Origin: Agrobacterium tumefaciens
GTDB taxonomy: Bacteria; Pseudomonadota; Alphaproteobacteria; Rhizobiales; Rhizobiaceae
Reading direction: 5' to 3'
NCBI GenBank assembly: GCA_017744915.1
Contig: JAGIAH010000004.1
Span: 1-64,000, forward strand
Length of the DNA: 64,000 bases
The notes below the pieces were generated by a model that saw only the letters and a program-made list of their open reading frames with translations, did not search any database and was not told where the DNA came from. Shown here in pieces: positions 1-9,941 of this stretch (position 1 is its first letter; every line of letters starts with the position of its first letter). The position numbers and the translations under genes are program-made.

Positions 1-891
1 ATGCAGACCTGGCTGTGGCTCGCCTGTTTTGCCGCCTTCTCGGTCAAGATGCCGATGTGGCCGGTGCATACCTGGTTGCCGGATGCACACGTTCAGGCAC
101 CGACCGCCGGTTCGGTCATTCTGGCCGGTGTGATGCTGAAGCTCGGCGGTTACGGTTTCATCCGTTTCTCGCTCGCCATGTTCCCGCTGGCGTCGGATTA
201 TTTCGCACCCTTCGTCTTCACGCTCTCGGTTCTCGCCATCATCTACACCTCGCTGGTGGCGATGATGCAGGATGACATCAAGAAGCTGATCGCCTATTCC
301 TCCGTCGCCCACATGGGTTACGTGACCATGGGCATCTTCGCCGCCAATGTTCAGGGCGTGCAGGGCGCGATCTTCCAGATGCTGTCGCACGGCATTGTCT
401 CCGGCGCGCTCTTCCTCTGCGTTGGCGTGGTCTATGACCGATTGCACACCCGCGAGATTTCCGCCTATGGCGGTCTCGTGAACAACATGCCGAAATATGC
501 CGTGGCCTTCATGATCTTCACCATGGCCAATGTCGGTCTGCCCGGTACCTCCGGCTTCGTCGGTGAGTTCCTGACGCTGATCGGTGTATTCCGTGCCAAC
601 ACGCTGGTCGCACTGTTTGCGGCAACCGGCGTCATCCTCTCGGCCGCTTACGCGCTGTGGCTTTACCGCCGCGTGATCTTCGGTGCGCTGGAGAAGGAAA
701 GCCTGAAATCGATGCTCGATCTGTCGACCCGCGAAAAGGTCATCCTTTATCCGCTGGTTGCTCTGACGATCTTCTTCGGCGTCTATCCGGCACCGGTGTT
801 CGATGCCACCGCCGCATCGGTCGATCTTCTGGTAAACAACTATACGGCTGCATTGCAGGCGGCGCAAAATGTTGCGCTCACTATGAATTGA
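1..891 (+). CDS. nuoM: NADH-quinone oxidoreductase subunit M, C-terminal part (cut by window start)
   Basis: This is the proton-pumping antiporter-like membrane subunit M of respiratory complex I. Only the last 296 or so residues are present; the frame is open at base 1, so the true start lies outside the window (full NuoM is about 500 residues). The visible part is a string of hydrophobic helices. It includes the family stretch [20 protein letters not shown] near the start and a [16 protein letters not shown] segment near residue 92, whose lysines and histidine belong to the proton channel. nuoN follows 18 bases downstream, the usual end of a nuo operon. The call is very secure; only the N-terminus is unknown. 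Confidence 0.97.
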   Translation: MQTWLWLACFAAFSVKMPMWPVHTWLPDAHVQAPTAGSVILAGVMLKLGGYGFIRFSLAMFPLASDYFAPFVFTLSVLAIIYTSLVAMMQDDIKKLIAYSSVAHMGYVTMGIFAANVQGVQGAIFQMLSHGIVSGALFLCVGVVYDRLHTREISAYGGLVNNMPKYAVAFMIFTMANVGLPGTSGFVGEFLTLIGVFRANTLVALFAATGVILSAAYALWLYRRVIFGALEKESLKSMLDLSTREKVILYPLVALTIFFGVYPAPVFDATAASVDLLVNNYTAALQAAQNVALTMN

Positions 892-909
892 CGACAGGAC
901 CCGTTGGAC

Positions 910-2352
910 ATGACCGCTGAAATCCTTTTTGCCAGTCTGCACATCGCGACGCCCGAGCTGATCCTTGCGGTCGGCGCGCTGGCGCTGCTCATGATTGGCG
1001 TCTTCTCGGGCGACAAGTCGACAACGACGGTCACCGGCCTTGCCGTTGCCCTCCTGCTCGTCGTCGGTCTCTGGATCATCTTCGCCCCCGCATCGGGCGT
1101 GGCTTTCGGCGGTGTCTACATCGCCGATGCCTTCGGCAACTTCATGAAGGTTCTGGCGCTGATCGGCTCCATCACCGCCATGATCCTGGCCGTTGGCCAG
1201 GGCCGTTTCGAGCCGATCGGCCGTTTCGAATATCCGGTGCTGCTGGTGCTTGCGACGCTGGGCATCCTGCTGATGATCTCGGCCAACAACCTGATCTCGC
1301 TCTACATGGCGCTGGAACTGCAGTCGCTGGCGCTTTACGTCGTGTGCGCCATCAACCGCGAAAGCCTGCGCTCCACGGAAGCGGGCCTGAAGTATTTCGT
1401 TCTTGGTGCGCTCTCCTCGGGCATGCTGCTTTACGGCATGTCGCTGGTTTACGGCTTCACCGGCAATACCGGCTTTACTGAAATCGCACAGGTTCTGGCG
1501 TCGGAAACCCGCTCGCTCGGCCTCGTTTTCGGTCTGGTCTTCGTTCTCGCCGGTCTGGCGTTCAAGATTTCCGCCGTGCCGTTCCACATGTGGACGCCGG
1601 ACGTTTATGAAGGCGCGCCGACCCCGGTCACTGCCTTCCTGTCTGCCGCACCGAAGATCGGCGCCATGGCGATCCTCGTTCGTATCGTCGTCGAGGCTTT
1701 CCAGCCGGTCTTTGCCGACTGGCAGCAGATCGTCGTCTTCATCTCCATCGCTTCCATGCTGCTCGGCTCCTTTGCCGCAATCGGCCAGAAGAACATCAAG
1801 CGTCTGATGGCCTATTCCTCCATCGGTCACATGGGTTATGCGCTGGTCGGCCTTGCCGCTGGCACGCAGGCTGGTGTTGCCGGCGTTATTCTCTACATGA
1901 CCGTTTATATGGTCATGACGCTCGGCACCTTCGCCTGCATTCTCTCCATGCGCCGCAAGGAAATCGGCAATGTCGAGACTGTCGAGGATCTGGCCGGTCT
2001 TTCGGCCTCCAATCCCTTCATGGCGGTTGTGCTGACGATCCTGATGTTCTCGCTTGCCGGCATCCCGCCGCTCGCCGGCTTCTTCGGCAAGTATTACGTC
2101 TTCCTCGCCGCCATCGAGGCAAAGCTCTATGCGCTCGCCGTCATCGGCGTTATCGGCTCGGTCGTCGGCGCCTATTATTATATCCGCGTCGTCAAGGTCA
2201 TGTGGTTCGATGAGGCCAAGGACAAGTTTGAACGTCCGGCCGGTGAATTGAAGGTCGTTTATGCGCTTTCAGCCCTGTTCGTCGTTGCCTTCGTCGTCTT
2301 CGGCGGCGCGCTTGGCAATGCGGTGACCGCTGCGGCGAAGACCTTCTTTTGA
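910..2352 (+). CDS. nuoN: NADH-quinone oxidoreductase subunit N
   Basis: This is subunit N of complex I, an antiporter-like membrane protein that couples quinone reduction to proton translocation. The 480-residue product is hydrophobic throughout, with a channel motif [17 protein letters not shown] near residue 300, like that in NuoM and MrpD proteins. I chose the ATG at 910; a TTG two codons upstream (904) is also in frame and cannot be excluded. The gene lies 18 bases after nuoM and ends within one base of a possible TTG start of birA, so it is cotranscribed with its neighbours. Length is normal for the family. Confidence 0.97.
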   Translation: MTAEILFASLHIATPELILAVGALALLMIGVFSGDKSTTTVTGLAVALLLVVGLWIIFAPASGVAFGGVYIADAFGNFMKVLALIGSITAMILAVGQGRFEPIGRFEYPVLLVLATLGILLMISANNLISLYMALELQSLALYVVCAINRESLRSTEAGLKYFVLGALSSGMLLYGMSLVYGFTGNTGFTEIAQVLASETRSLGLVFGLVFVLAGLAFKISAVPFHMWTPDVYEGAPTPVTAFLSAAPKIGAMAILVRIVVEAFQPVFADWQQIVVFISIASMLLGSFAAIGQKNIKRLMAYSSIGHMGYALVGLAAGTQAGVAGVILYMTVYMVMTLGTFACILSMRRKEIGNVETVEDLAGLSASNPFMAVVLTILMFSLAGIPPLAGFFGKYYVFLAAIEAKLYALAVIGVIGSVVGAYYYIRVVKVMWFDEAKDKFERPAGELKVVYALSALFVVAFVVFGGALGNAVTAAAKTFF

Positions 2353-2378
2353 GCAGCACACACAGGCATACGGGCCGG

Positions 2379-3119
2379 ATGTCCATCGATGACTTCCGGC
2401 ACGAGGCGATGGCGGAGACGCCGTCGACCAATCTGGAATGTTTCGCCCGGGCACGGGCGGGTGATGGCGGCAACCTGTGGGTTACCGCCATCCGCCAGAC
2501 CGGCGGTCGTGGCCGTCGTGGCCGTCCATGGGTCTCCGAACCCGGCAATCTCTATGCCTCGCTTCTTCTGATCGATCCCGCGCCGATGGAGCGCATCGGC
2601 TCCCTGCCGCTTGCTTTCGCGCTTGCGGTCTATCGCGCCATTCGCGCGGTGCTGCCGACGGGTGGTGAGCCGCTCGAAATCAAATGGCCGAACGATGTGC
2701 TGATCGGCCGCCGCAAGACCTGCGGCATCCTGATGGAGGCGGAGCTGCTGTCCGACGGACGGCGTGCCATCGTCATCGGCATCGGCATCAACATTGCCCA
2801 TAAACCGGACAATCCGCTCTATCCCGTCACCATGCTTTCCGAACATGGCGCGTCCTGCTCGCCGGATGAACTCTTCGCCCATCTCTTCCGCGAAACGGCG
2901 GAGGTTCTGCGGGATTGGGACGAGGGCAGGGGCGTTTCCGGCATCATGGCCGGCTGGCGGGCCGCCGCCTGCGGTATTGGCGAACACATCACCGTCAATT
3001 TTCCGGACCGTTCGATTGGCGGGCGTTTTGCCGGAATTGATGATAATGGTTATCTGCTGCTGGACGAGGACGAGGGCGCAAGGCGCTCCATCGCCGCCGG
3101 CGACGTGTTTTTCGGATGA
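2379..3119 (+). CDS. birA: Biotin--[acetyl-CoA carboxylase] ligase, monofunctional
   Basis: The enzyme activates biotin with ATP and attaches it to the lysine of the AccB subunit, which is also encoded in this window (48746-49243). The product of 246 residues has the biotinyl-AMP binding loop GRGRRGRPW at about residues 43-51 and KWPNDVL near residue 107, both hallmarks of the BirA/LPLAT catalytic domain. There is no N-terminal helix-turn-helix, so it cannot act as the biotin repressor as it does in E. coli; this short form is normal in alphaproteobacteria. A TTG at 2349, overlapping the nuoN stop, would add ten residues. Placement after nuoN is a typical Rhizobiales order. Confidence 0.95.
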   Translation: MSIDDFRHEAMAETPSTNLECFARARAGDGGNLWVTAIRQTGGRGRRGRPWVSEPGNLYASLLLIDPAPMERIGSLPLAFALAVYRAIRAVLPTGGEPLEIKWPNDVLIGRRKTCGILMEAELLSDGRRAIVIGIGINIAHKPDNPLYPVTMLSEHGASCSPDELFAHLFRETAEVLRDWDEGRGVSGIMAGWRAAACGIGEHITVNFPDRSIGGRFAGIDDNGYLLLDEDEGARRSIAAGDVFFG

Positions 3120-3323
3120 GGTGAACGGTGCGGCCGAGGAGCCCGCGCCGAACCGGATCCCGGAGGTTGGAGCTTTCCTGCGGCTCATGAAATGCAGGGT
3201 GACAAACCGGTTCCGCATCGGCCCGGTCGATCAGATGGTTCAACAGGTCCGATGCTGGATAGAGGTGGCGGGCGCGGCAAATTGCCGGCGCCTGCGCGCT
3301 TTCGTGAATGGATAAGAAAAACA

Positions 3324-4991
3324 ATGGCTAAACAGGACGAACTGGTCTTTGTGCCGCTTGGCGGCGTGGGTGAAATCGGCATGAATCTGGCGCTTTATGG
3401 CTACGGGCCGGAAAGCAAGCGCCAATGGATCATGGTGGATTGTGGCGTGACCTTCGCCGGCCTGGACCTGCCGGGCGTCGATCTGGTGCTGCCGGATATC
3501 AGTTACATCGCCGAGCAGAAAAAGAACCTCAAGGGCATCATCATCACCCACGCCCATGAGGACCATTATGGTGCGCTGAACGATCTCTGGCCCGGCCTCA
3601 ACGTGCCGGTCTATGCCTCGCCTTTCACCGCCGGCATGCTAGAAGCCAAGCGCGCCTATGAGGGCACCCGTGCCGAAATTCCGGTGACGATCTTCAAGGC
3701 CGGCGACCGCATCAATGTCGGTCCGTTCGAAATCGAGGCGGTTGGCGTCAATCACTCCATTCCGGAGCCGATGTCGCTGGTTATCCGCACGCCGCTCGGC
3801 AATGTCATCCACACCGGTGACTGGAAGATCGACGAGGCGCCGTCGCTTGGGCCGTTGACAGATGAAGCCCGTTTCCGCGCCATCGGCGAAGAGGGCGTGC
3901 TGGCGCTGATGTGCGACAGCACCAATTCGGTGCGCGATGGTGTGTCGCCTTCCGAACACGAGGTTTCCGAAGGCCTGCGCCAGATCATCGAAAGTGCCGA
4001 AGGCCGAGTGGCCGTCACCACCTTCTCCTCCAATGTCGGGCGCATCCGCTCGATCGCGCAGGCGGCGGAAGCGGCCGGCCGCGAGGTGCTGCTGCTTGGC
4101 TCGTCACTGAAGCGGGTCGTCAACGTTTCGCAGGATCTCGGCATCATGGAAGGCATCAAGCCGTTCCTGGCCGAAGACGAATATGGCTATATTCCGCGTG
4201 ACCGTGTCGTGCTGATCCTGACCGGTTCGCAGGGCGAGCCGCGTGCAGCCCTCGCCAAGCTTTCGCGTGATGAGATGCGCAATGTCGCGCTGGCGTCCGG
4301 CGATACCGTAGTGTTTTCCTCGCGTGCCATTCCCGGCAATGAAAAGGCCATTATCGATATCAAGAACGGCCTGATCGAGCAGGGCGTGCATATCGTCACC
4401 GACAATGAGGCGCTGGTTCACGTTTCCGGCCATCCGCGCCGCAATGAACTTCTGAAGATGTATGAATGGACCAAGCCGCAGATCGTCGTGCCCGTGCATG
4501 GTGAAGCGGCGCATCTGGTGGCGCAGAAGGAGCTGGCCGAACAGGCCGGTATTTCCCAGGTGCCGAAGGTGCGCAACGGCAATGTTCTGCGTCTGGCGCC
4601 CGGCCCCGCGGAAGTCATCGACGACGTGCCGCATGGCCGCGTCTTCAAGGACGGCAATCTCGTTGGTGACATGGACGAGATGGGCATCAGCAACCGCCGC
4701 AAGCTCTCCTTCGCCGGCCATGTCGCGGTTAATGTCGTGCTGGACAGCCGTTACGACTTCCACGGCGATCCCGATGTCGTGCCTTTCGGCCTGCCTGAGT
4801 TCGATGACGAGGACGAGGCGATGGAAGACACGCTTTATGACGCCGTGCTCGGTGCGGTCGAAAGCATTCCGCGTGCCCGCCGCAAGGATCTGGATCTGCT
4901 GCGCGAAGCGGTGCGCCGCGCCGTGCGCGCCGCTGCCAACCAGAGCTGGGGCAAGAAGCCGATCGTGACCGTGTTCGTCACGAAGGTCTGA
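3324..4991 (+). CDS. rnj: Ribonuclease J
   Basis: This metallo-beta-lactamase/beta-CASP ribonuclease has 5'-exonuclease and endonuclease activity and acts in mRNA turnover and rRNA maturation. The 555-residue product has the zinc-binding HAHEDH motif at residues 76-81, a later HTGDWK motif, the beta-CASP region with SGHPRRNE, and the C-terminal PVHGEAAHL signature. The open frame extends upstream to 3192, but the ATG at 3324 starts the family-typical MAKQDELVFVPLGGVGEIG. The gap of about 200 bases after birA holds no convincing gene. RNase R and RNase E are encoded in the same window, so this organism has both the J-type and E-type decay enzymes. Confidence 0.96.
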   Translation: MAKQDELVFVPLGGVGEIGMNLALYGYGPESKRQWIMVDCGVTFAGLDLPGVDLVLPDISYIAEQKKNLKGIIITHAHEDHYGALNDLWPGLNVPVYASPFTAGMLEAKRAYEGTRAEIPVTIFKAGDRINVGPFEIEAVGVNHSIPEPMSLVIRTPLGNVIHTGDWKIDEAPSLGPLTDEARFRAIGEEGVLALMCDSTNSVRDGVSPSEHEVSEGLRQIIESAEGRVAVTTFSSNVGRIRSIAQAAEAAGREVLLLGSSLKRVVNVSQDLGIMEGIKPFLAEDEYGYIPRDRVVLILTGSQGEPRAALAKLSRDEMRNVALASGDTVVFSSRAIPGNEKAIIDIKNGLIEQGVHIVTDNEALVHVSGHPRRNELLKMYEWTKPQIVVPVHGEAAHLVAQKELAEQAGISQVPKVRNGNVLRLAPGPAEVIDDVPHGRVFKDGNLVGDMDEMGISNRRKLSFAGHVAVNVVLDSRYDFHGDPDVVPFGLPEFDDEDEAMEDTLYDAVLGAVESIPRARRKDLDLLREAVRRAVRAAANQSWGKKPIVTVFVTKV

Positions 4992-5020
4992 GCCGGGAGG
5001 CGGGTTCTCATCCGCACGCT

Positions 5021-5134
5021 GTCACCCGGACCTGGTCCGGGGGCCAGCGCGATCAAGTTCTTGATCGCGTAAAGACTAGTCTCACGGCGCAGACGCGCCG
5101 TGGCTGGATGCCGGATCAAGCCCGGCATGACGGA
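5021..5134. repeat. Rhizobiales intergenic palindromic mosaic element (RIME-like)
   Basis: The gap between rnj and the DUF1467 gene is filled by a set of short inverted repeats. These are CCCGGACC-TGGTCCGGG, GCGATCAAG-TT-CTTGATCGC, and a block reading GGCTGGATGCCGGATCAAGC followed by CCGGCATGACG. The last block recurs in diverged, reversed form at 63899-63950. The arrangement resembles the dispersed RIME and related palindromes scattered through Rhizobium and Agrobacterium intergenic regions. The structures are seen directly; the family name is from memory. Confidence 0.7.
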
Positions 5135-5286
5135 GGAGCGGTCGCACGCCTTCGTTAGCGATCTGAGAGCGCCTGCGCAAAGATCGGTTCTGTTCGTCCT
5201 CCCAAGGCTTTTTGTGCTTCTTGCGGAGAAATGATTCCGGTTCTGCGATGAATGCGTTACAAGAGCGCATTGTGCAGGAGGATCAC

Positions 5287-5556
5287 ATGCCGCTTCTTTC
5301 GCTCTTTGCCGTTTATTTCATCGTCTGGTGGACGGTGCTTTTCATCGTGCTGCCTATCGGCTTGCGCACGCAGGCGGAGGAGGGTGAGGTTGCGCTGGGC
5401 ACGGTGGCGAGCGCGCCATCGCGTTTCCGGGGCGGGCGGATCGTTCTGTGGACGACCCTGATCTCCGCCCTGATCTGCGGGCTCTGGTACGGCGGAACCT
5501 GGTGGTTCGACGTGAGCCTTGATGATCTTCCGAGGATCATTCCCGTTTTCGACTGA
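5287..5556 (+). CDS. DUF1467 family small membrane protein
   Basis: This 89-residue protein has two hydrophobic helices (about residues 2-26 and 53-75) joined by a short charged loop with a GLRTQAEEGEV stretch. The pattern matches the DUF1467 family found between RNase J and ProS genes in Rhizobiales and other alphaproteobacteria; its function is not known. I chose the ATG at 5287 because GGAG lies at ideal spacing just upstream, although the frame is open further 5'. It starts after a mosaic repeat and is followed by a long gap. I am confident that it is a real gene, less so about any role. Confidence 0.85.
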   Translation: MPLLSLFAVYFIVWWTVLFIVLPIGLRTQAEEGEVALGTVASAPSRFRGGRIVLWTTLISALICGLWYGGTWWFDVSLDDLPRIIPVFD

Positions 5557-5877
5557 GGTATCGGTATTCGCCGGCAGCCTTGACTGGGCGCCCTTCGTCA
5601 CCAAGGCGAGGACGCCGAGAGAATGCACGGCCCTTTGCCTTCGACTTCAATGGAATGCAGTCCACCGAGACATCTAAACCGGACGACGGCGGCTGAAGCC
5701 GGCAGGGAAACGGTTACGACGCGCTAACGGCGCGGCCTGTTCCGCCAGGGAATGCGCGGAACACTGTCATATGGATGTCATCTCTGTCGTGCAAACAGCA
5801 TGAGCGTGTCTGGCGGCTGATTCATCGCCATAATTTTACCGGAATAGCGGGCCGGGGCGCTTTTGTGTGCTGAGATC

Positions 5878-5908
5878 AAAAAAAAACAAGGCCTTTCAGC
5901 CTTGTTTT
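5878..5908 (-). terminator. Rho-independent terminator (strong on minus strand)
   Basis: A perfect ten-base stem (AAAACAAGGC at 5883-5892 against GCCTTGTTTT at 5899-5908) encloses a six-base loop. Read on the minus strand it is followed by nine consecutive T residues, a textbook terminator. On the plus strand it ends with only four T, so it may work weakly for the DUF1467 transcript. No minus-strand protein gene lies upstream of it, which points to a non-coding transcript. Confidence 0.85.
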
Positions 5909-6026
5909 CCAGGTTTCGCGTGATCTGTAACCGTTGCCGGGGCTGCGAACGAGCGCGCCTAAGATCTGATCCTCCCAAGACTGACCGCGAAAATGACAAG
6001 AATTTAAACTTCCTGCCTCTTTTGTA
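5878..6026 (-). ncRNA. Candidate trans-acting sRNA of the alpha-r9 (Smr9C-like) family
   Basis: A strong minus-strand terminator ends a stretch without any open reading frame. The region just upstream of the terminator is moderately conserved in appearance, with a GGGAGGATCAG segment and GC-rich core. In Sinorhizobium meliloti the sRNA Smr9C (about 149 nt) is encoded between SMc01933 and proS, on the strand opposite proS; position and orientation here are the same. The 3' end is set by the hairpin. The 5' end at about 6026 is inferred only from the remembered family length; I did not find a convincing promoter. The existence of a transcript is an inference. Confidence 0.55.
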
Positions 6027-6319
6027 AGCTAAAGCTAGCTCAAACCCCCATGCTTGTCATCTCATTTTTTGCATAATTGTTACAGTCGGCAAAAAATTCC
6101 CTGTGGTGCGATTTGTCGCACCGGATCAAGAATAATATTTCGACCAAAGCGTTTTGATGCGAATTAGCTGTCGTGAAAATACCCTGAAATGGCCTTTGAT
6201 GCTCTTTTCATGGCGGGTTTTCTTCTTGGCGGGAAACGGCTATATCCGGCGCCAATATCCCTCTATTCGGGGCGATTCCCGCGCCTTTGGCGCTGTCGTC
6301 CGTATCAATGGAAGCCGTC

Positions 6320-7642
6320 ATGCGTCTTAGCCGTTATTTCCTGCCCATCCTGAAGGAAAACCCCAAGGAAGCCGAGATTGTTTCTCACCGCCTCATGCTG
6401 CGCGCCGGCATGATCCGGCAGCAATCGGCTGGCATCTATTCCTGGCTGCCTCTTGGCAAGCGGGTGCTGGACAAGGTCAACAAGATCATCCGCGAGGAGC
6501 AGAACCGCGCCGGTGCCATCGAGCTTCTGATGCCGACGCTGCAGACGGCCGAACTCTGGCAGGAAAGCGGTCGTTACGATGACTACGGCAAGGAAATGCT
6601 GCGCATCAAGGACCGCCAGGACCGCCAGATGCTTTACGGCCCCACCAATGAGGAGATGATCACCGACATCTTCCGTTCCTATGTGAAGTCCTACAAGAAC
6701 CTGCCGCTGAACCTCTATCATATCCAGCTGAAGTTCCGCGACGAGGTGCGTCCGCGTTTCGGCACCATGCGCTCGCGCGAGTTCCTGATGAAGGATGCCT
6801 ATTCCTTCGACCTCACCAAGGAAGACGCGATCCATTCTTATAACAAGATGTTCGTGGCCTATCTGCGCACTTTCGAGCGTCTTGGCCTGCGCGCCATTCC
6901 GATGCGTGCCGATACCGGCCCGATCGGCGGCAACCACAGCCATGAATTCATCATTCTGGCCGATACCGGCGAATCCGAAGTCTTCTGCCACAAGAGCTTC
7001 CTTGACCGCGCCATTCCCGCCGAAAGCACCGATTTCGACGATGTCGCGGCGCTGCAGGGCGTGTTCGACGAGTGGACGGCCGATTACGCCGCGACGTCAG
7101 AAATGCATGACGAAGCCGCCTACGACGCCATTCCCGACGGCGAGCGCCTTTCCGCGCGCGGTATCGAGGTTGGTCACATCTTCTATTTCGGCACCAAATA
7201 TTCCGAGCCGATGGGCGCGAAGGTGCAGGGCAAGGACGGCAAGGAACACCCTGTCCACATGGGTTCCTATGGCATCGGGCCGACACGCCTTGTTCCCGCC
7301 ATCATTGAAGCATCGCATGATGAGAACGGAATCATCTGGCCGGCTTCGGTCGCTCCTTTCGATGTCGTGATCATCAACATGAAGGCTGGGGATGCGGCCT
7401 GCGATGCGGCTTGTGAAAAGCTGTATTCCTCGCTCTCCAACGCCGGCAAGGATGTTCTCTACGACGATACGGACGACCGTGCGGGCCAGAAATTCGCCAC
7501 CGCCGATCTGATTGGCGTGCCGCTGCAGATCATTGTCGGCCCGCGTTCGGTTGCGAATGGCGAAGTCGAAGTGAAGGATCGCAAGAGCGGCGAACGGGAA
7601 ACCGTGACGATCGAAGCGGCGATGAACAAGGTGCTTGGCTAA
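6320..7642 (+). CDS. proS: Prolyl-tRNA synthetase, short alphaproteobacterial type
   Basis: This class II aminoacyl-tRNA synthetase charges tRNA-Pro. The 440-residue product shows motif 2 ([17 protein letters not shown], residues 139-155, then MKDAYSF) and motif 3 ([10 protein letters not shown]). It has a C-terminal anticodon-binding domain, and it lacks the large editing insertion found in E. coli ProRS, as is usual for this clade. I chose the ATG at 6320 ([15 protein letters not shown]), which begins the conserved N-terminus; two upstream in-frame ATGs (6287, 6308) are less likely. It is followed by lolC and lolD, the normal Rhizobiales order. Confidence 0.97.
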   Translation: MRLSRYFLPILKENPKEAEIVSHRLMLRAGMIRQQSAGIYSWLPLGKRVLDKVNKIIREEQNRAGAIELLMPTLQTAELWQESGRYDDYGKEMLRIKDRQDRQMLYGPTNEEMITDIFRSYVKSYKNLPLNLYHIQLKFRDEVRPRFGTMRSREFLMKDAYSFDLTKEDAIHSYNKMFVAYLRTFERLGLRAIPMRADTGPIGGNHSHEFIILADTGESEVFCHKSFLDRAIPAESTDFDDVAALQGVFDEWTADYAATSEMHDEAAYDAIPDGERLSARGIEVGHIFYFGTKYSEPMGAKVQGKDGKEHPVHMGSYGIGPTRLVPAIIEASHDENGIIWPASVAPFDVVIINMKAGDAACDAACEKLYSSLSNAGKDVLYDDTDDRAGQKFATADLIGVPLQIIVGPRSVANGEVEVKDRKSGERETVTIEAAMNKVLG

Positions 7643-7767
7643 GCGCCAGGGAAAGATGGGAGCGGCTTCGGGCGAAGTCCGCTCCCCTTTCGCAGCGCGG
7701 GTGCCGCAGAAATAGAGGCCGGTTTTCGGAAAAGACCGGCCTTGCAGTGTGAGATCAGGGAGACGAC

Positions 7768-9075
7768 ATGGCACAAGCCGAGGCTGAAAAGGGTGCGGCT
7801 GTTTCCGCCGGGGCAAAGACCGCCCGGCCGTTTTCCGCTTTTGAACGTATGGTGGCCTGGCGCTATCTGCGCTCGCGGCGCAAGGAAGCCTTCATTTCCG
7901 TCATTGCCGGGTTTTCCTTTGTCGGCATCATGCTGGGCGTGGCGACGCTCATCATCGTCATGGCGGTGATGAACGGTTTCCGCACCGAGCTGATCTCCCG
8001 CATTCTCGGCATCAACGGTCATATGATCGTGCAGCCGATCGACCAGCCCTTCAACAATTACGATGAACTGGCGAAGAAATTCGCCGCCGTTCCCGGCGTC
8101 ACCATGGCCCTGCCGCTGGTGGAGGGCCAGACACTGGCCTCCGGCCGTGGCGGTGCGGGTTCCGGCGCGCTGGTGCGCGGCGTGCGGCAGGAAGATATCG
8201 ACAAGGTCAAGGAAGTCGCCACCAACATCAAGACCGGCGATCTCGTCGGCTTCATGGCGGGTGATGGCGTTCTCGTCGGCTCGCGGCTCGCCGCCCAGCT
8301 GGGCGTGACGGCGGGCGACGATATCACGCTGATTTCGCCGGAAGGCGACGTGACGCCGATGGGCGTCAATCCACGCGTCAAATCCTACAAGATATCGGGC
8401 GTCTTCGAGATCGGTATGTCGGAATATGACGCCTCGATGATCTATATGCCGCTGTCCGAGGCGCAGCTCTATTTTAATGCCGACGGCATCGTGCAGTCCA
8501 TCGAGCTTTATGTCAGTCGTCCTGATGATGTCGACGGCATCCGTCCGCTGGTGGAGCAGGCGGCCGGAAGGCAGATATATATCACCGACTGGAGACAGAG
8601 GAACCAGACCTTCTTCTCCGCCCTGCAGGTGGAACGAAACGTGATGTTCATGATCCTCACCCTCATCGTTCTGGTGGCGGCGCTGAACATCATTTCCGGC
8701 CTCATCATGCTGGTGAAGGACAAGGGCAGCGACATCGCCATTCTGCGCACCATGGGCGCAAGCTCGGGTGCGGTGATGCGCATCTTCTTTATGACCGGGG
8801 CAGCCATCGGCATGGTCGGTACCTTTGCCGGCGTGGCGCTTGGCGTCATCGTCTGCCTCAATGTGGAATCGATCCGTCAGTTCTTCTCGTGGATTTCCGG
8901 CACGGTGCTGTTCGATCCGCAGCTTTATTTCCTGAGCCAGCTTCCGGCTGAAATGGATATCAGCGAGACCATTTCCGTTGTCATCATGGCGCTCACGCTC
9001 TCTTTCCTGGCAACGATCTTTCCGGCCTGGCGGGCTTCCAAGCTCGATCCGGTGCAGGCCCTGCGTTACGAATAA
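7768..9075 (+). CDS. lolC: Lipoprotein-releasing ABC transporter permease LolC/LolE
   Basis: This inner-membrane permease is part of the Lol machine that extracts outer-membrane lipoproteins from the inner membrane. The 435-residue product has one transmembrane helix near residues 44-70 after the WRYLRSRRKEAFIS stretch. A large periplasmic domain follows, then three C-terminal helices carrying the FtsX fold, ending in the family-typical FPAWRASKLDPVQALRYE. A single permease gene of this type (rather than separate LolC and LolE) suggests a LolF-like homodimer, common outside gammaproteobacteria. lolD starts 15 bases downstream. Confidence 0.95.
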   Translation: MAQAEAEKGAAVSAGAKTARPFSAFERMVAWRYLRSRRKEAFISVIAGFSFVGIMLGVATLIIVMAVMNGFRTELISRILGINGHMIVQPIDQPFNNYDELAKKFAAVPGVTMALPLVEGQTLASGRGGAGSGALVRGVRQEDIDKVKEVATNIKTGDLVGFMAGDGVLVGSRLAAQLGVTAGDDITLISPEGDVTPMGVNPRVKSYKISGVFEIGMSEYDASMIYMPLSEAQLYFNADGIVQSIELYVSRPDDVDGIRPLVEQAAGRQIYITDWRQRNQTFFSALQVERNVMFMILTLIVLVAALNIISGLIMLVKDKGSDIAILRTMGASSGAVMRIFFMTGAAIGMVGTFAGVALGVIVCLNVESIRQFFSWISGTVLFDPQLYFLSQLPAEMDISETISVVIMALTLSFLATIFPAWRASKLDPVQALRYE

Positions 9076-9090
9076 GGACCGCTTCGCAAT

Positions 9091-9774
9091 ATGGCAAAAA
9101 AAACAGTGCTGCGGCTTACCGGTGTCGAGAGAACCTATGGTCAGGGCGAGACATCGCTTTCCATTCTGCGCAAGGCCGATTTTGAATTGAAGAGCGGTGA
9201 GATGGTGGCGCTGGTCGCCCCTTCGGGCACCGGTAAATCGACGTTGCTACATCTGGCTGGGCTTCTCGAACATCCTGATGCCGGTGAGGTCTTCATCAAC
9301 GGCGCGCCCTGCAACGGCCTGCCGGATGAAGCACGTACCGCGATCCGTCGCAGCGATATCGGTTTCGTTTATCAGTTCCATCATCTCCTGCCGGAATTTT
9401 CGGCAGTGGAAAATGTGATGATGCCGCAGCTCATCGCCGGTCTCACGCAGGCAGAAGCCCGCAAGCGTGCCAGCGCGCTGCTCGACTATATGCGGGTCGG
9501 TCATCGCGGCGAACATCGCCCGGCCGAACTCTCCGGCGGTGAACAGCAGCGTGTCGCCATCGCCCGCGCCGTTGCCAATGCGCCGCTCCTGCTGCTGGCC
9601 GACGAGCCGACCGGCAATCTCGATCCGGAAACCGCGCATTATGTTTTTGACGCGCTGGAGGCGCTGGTGCGCCAGTCCGGCCTCGCGGCGTTGATCGCCA
9701 CCCACAATCACGAACTCGCTGCCCGCATGGACCGACGTGTCACACTCGCCGAGGGCAAGATAGTCGATTTCTGA
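9091..9774 (+). CDS. lolD: Lipoprotein-releasing ABC transporter ATP-binding protein LolD
   Basis: This ATPase powers lipoprotein release together with the upstream permease. The 227-residue product has Walker [10 protein letters not shown] at residues 43-51 (Ala where Gly is more usual at the first position), Q-loop Q95, the signature LSGGE at 147-151 and Walker B LLLLADEP at 167-174. The start at 9091 is 15 bases after lolC. A three-hairpin 3' region with a clear terminator follows, so the proS-lolCD transcription unit probably ends at about 9973. Confidence 0.97.
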   Translation: MAKKTVLRLTGVERTYGQGETSLSILRKADFELKSGEMVALVAPSGTGKSTLLHLAGLLEHPDAGEVFINGAPCNGLPDEARTAIRRSDIGFVYQFHHLLPEFSAVENVMMPQLIAGLTQAEARKRASALLDYMRVGHRGEHRPAELSGGEQQRVAIARAVANAPLLLLADEPTGNLDPETAHYVFDALEALVRQSGLAALIATHNHELAARMDRRVTLAEGKIVDF

Positions 9775-9781
9775 CCTCGAT

Positions 9782-9852
9782 TGCACGAGACCGGTCCTCG
9801 TGCATCCCATGCGCCCGCAGCACTTGAGACGATCACTTCCGTCATGGAAGTG
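9782..9852 (+). other. Hairpin pair in the lolD 3' untranslated region
   Basis: Two stable inverted repeats follow the lolD stop closely. The first pairs TGCACGAG (9782-9789) with CTCGTGCA (9797-9804); the second pairs CACTTCC (9834-9840) with GGAAGTG (9846-9852). Neither has a T-run, and the intrinsic terminator comes only at 9942. They could protect the mRNA 3' end or form part of a 3'-derived small RNA. No protein is encoded here. Confidence 0.45.
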
Positions 9853-9941
9853 ACTGTTCTGGAAGGGGTCACGTCGAGCGGGCGAGTCGGCCCGTCAGCA
9901 CCCTGCAAGGGATGCCTGTTCTCCAAATCTGAATTTTTCCG

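Larger units (their letters stand above)
5557..6319. other. Long intergenic region between DUF1467 and proS
   Basis: This gap of 763 bases holds no credible protein gene on either strand. The first 320 bases are GC-rich with several small inverted repeats that I could not assign to a known riboswitch or structured RNA. The middle has a strong hairpin plus nine-T run on the minus strand and the candidate sRNA described separately. The last 290 bases are AT-rich (for example around 6050-6180) and probably carry the proS promoter. Confidence 0.6.

Noticed and set aside
3121-3315. GTG-start frame of 64 codons between birA and rnj
   Set aside because: It directly follows the birA stop but has no ribosome-binding site, and the product (VNGAAEEPAPNRIPEVG) shows no family features. 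It may be leader sequence.
5560-5760. Possible riboswitch (cobalamin-like) between DUF1467 and proS
   Set aside because: A short GAAGCC-GGCAGG resemblance to the cobalamin box does not come with the other conserved segments, and no vitamin-related gene is near.
5778-5999. Minus-strand frame of 73 codons beside proS
   Set aside because: It lies within the candidate sRNA and its terminator, and its composition is not protein-like.
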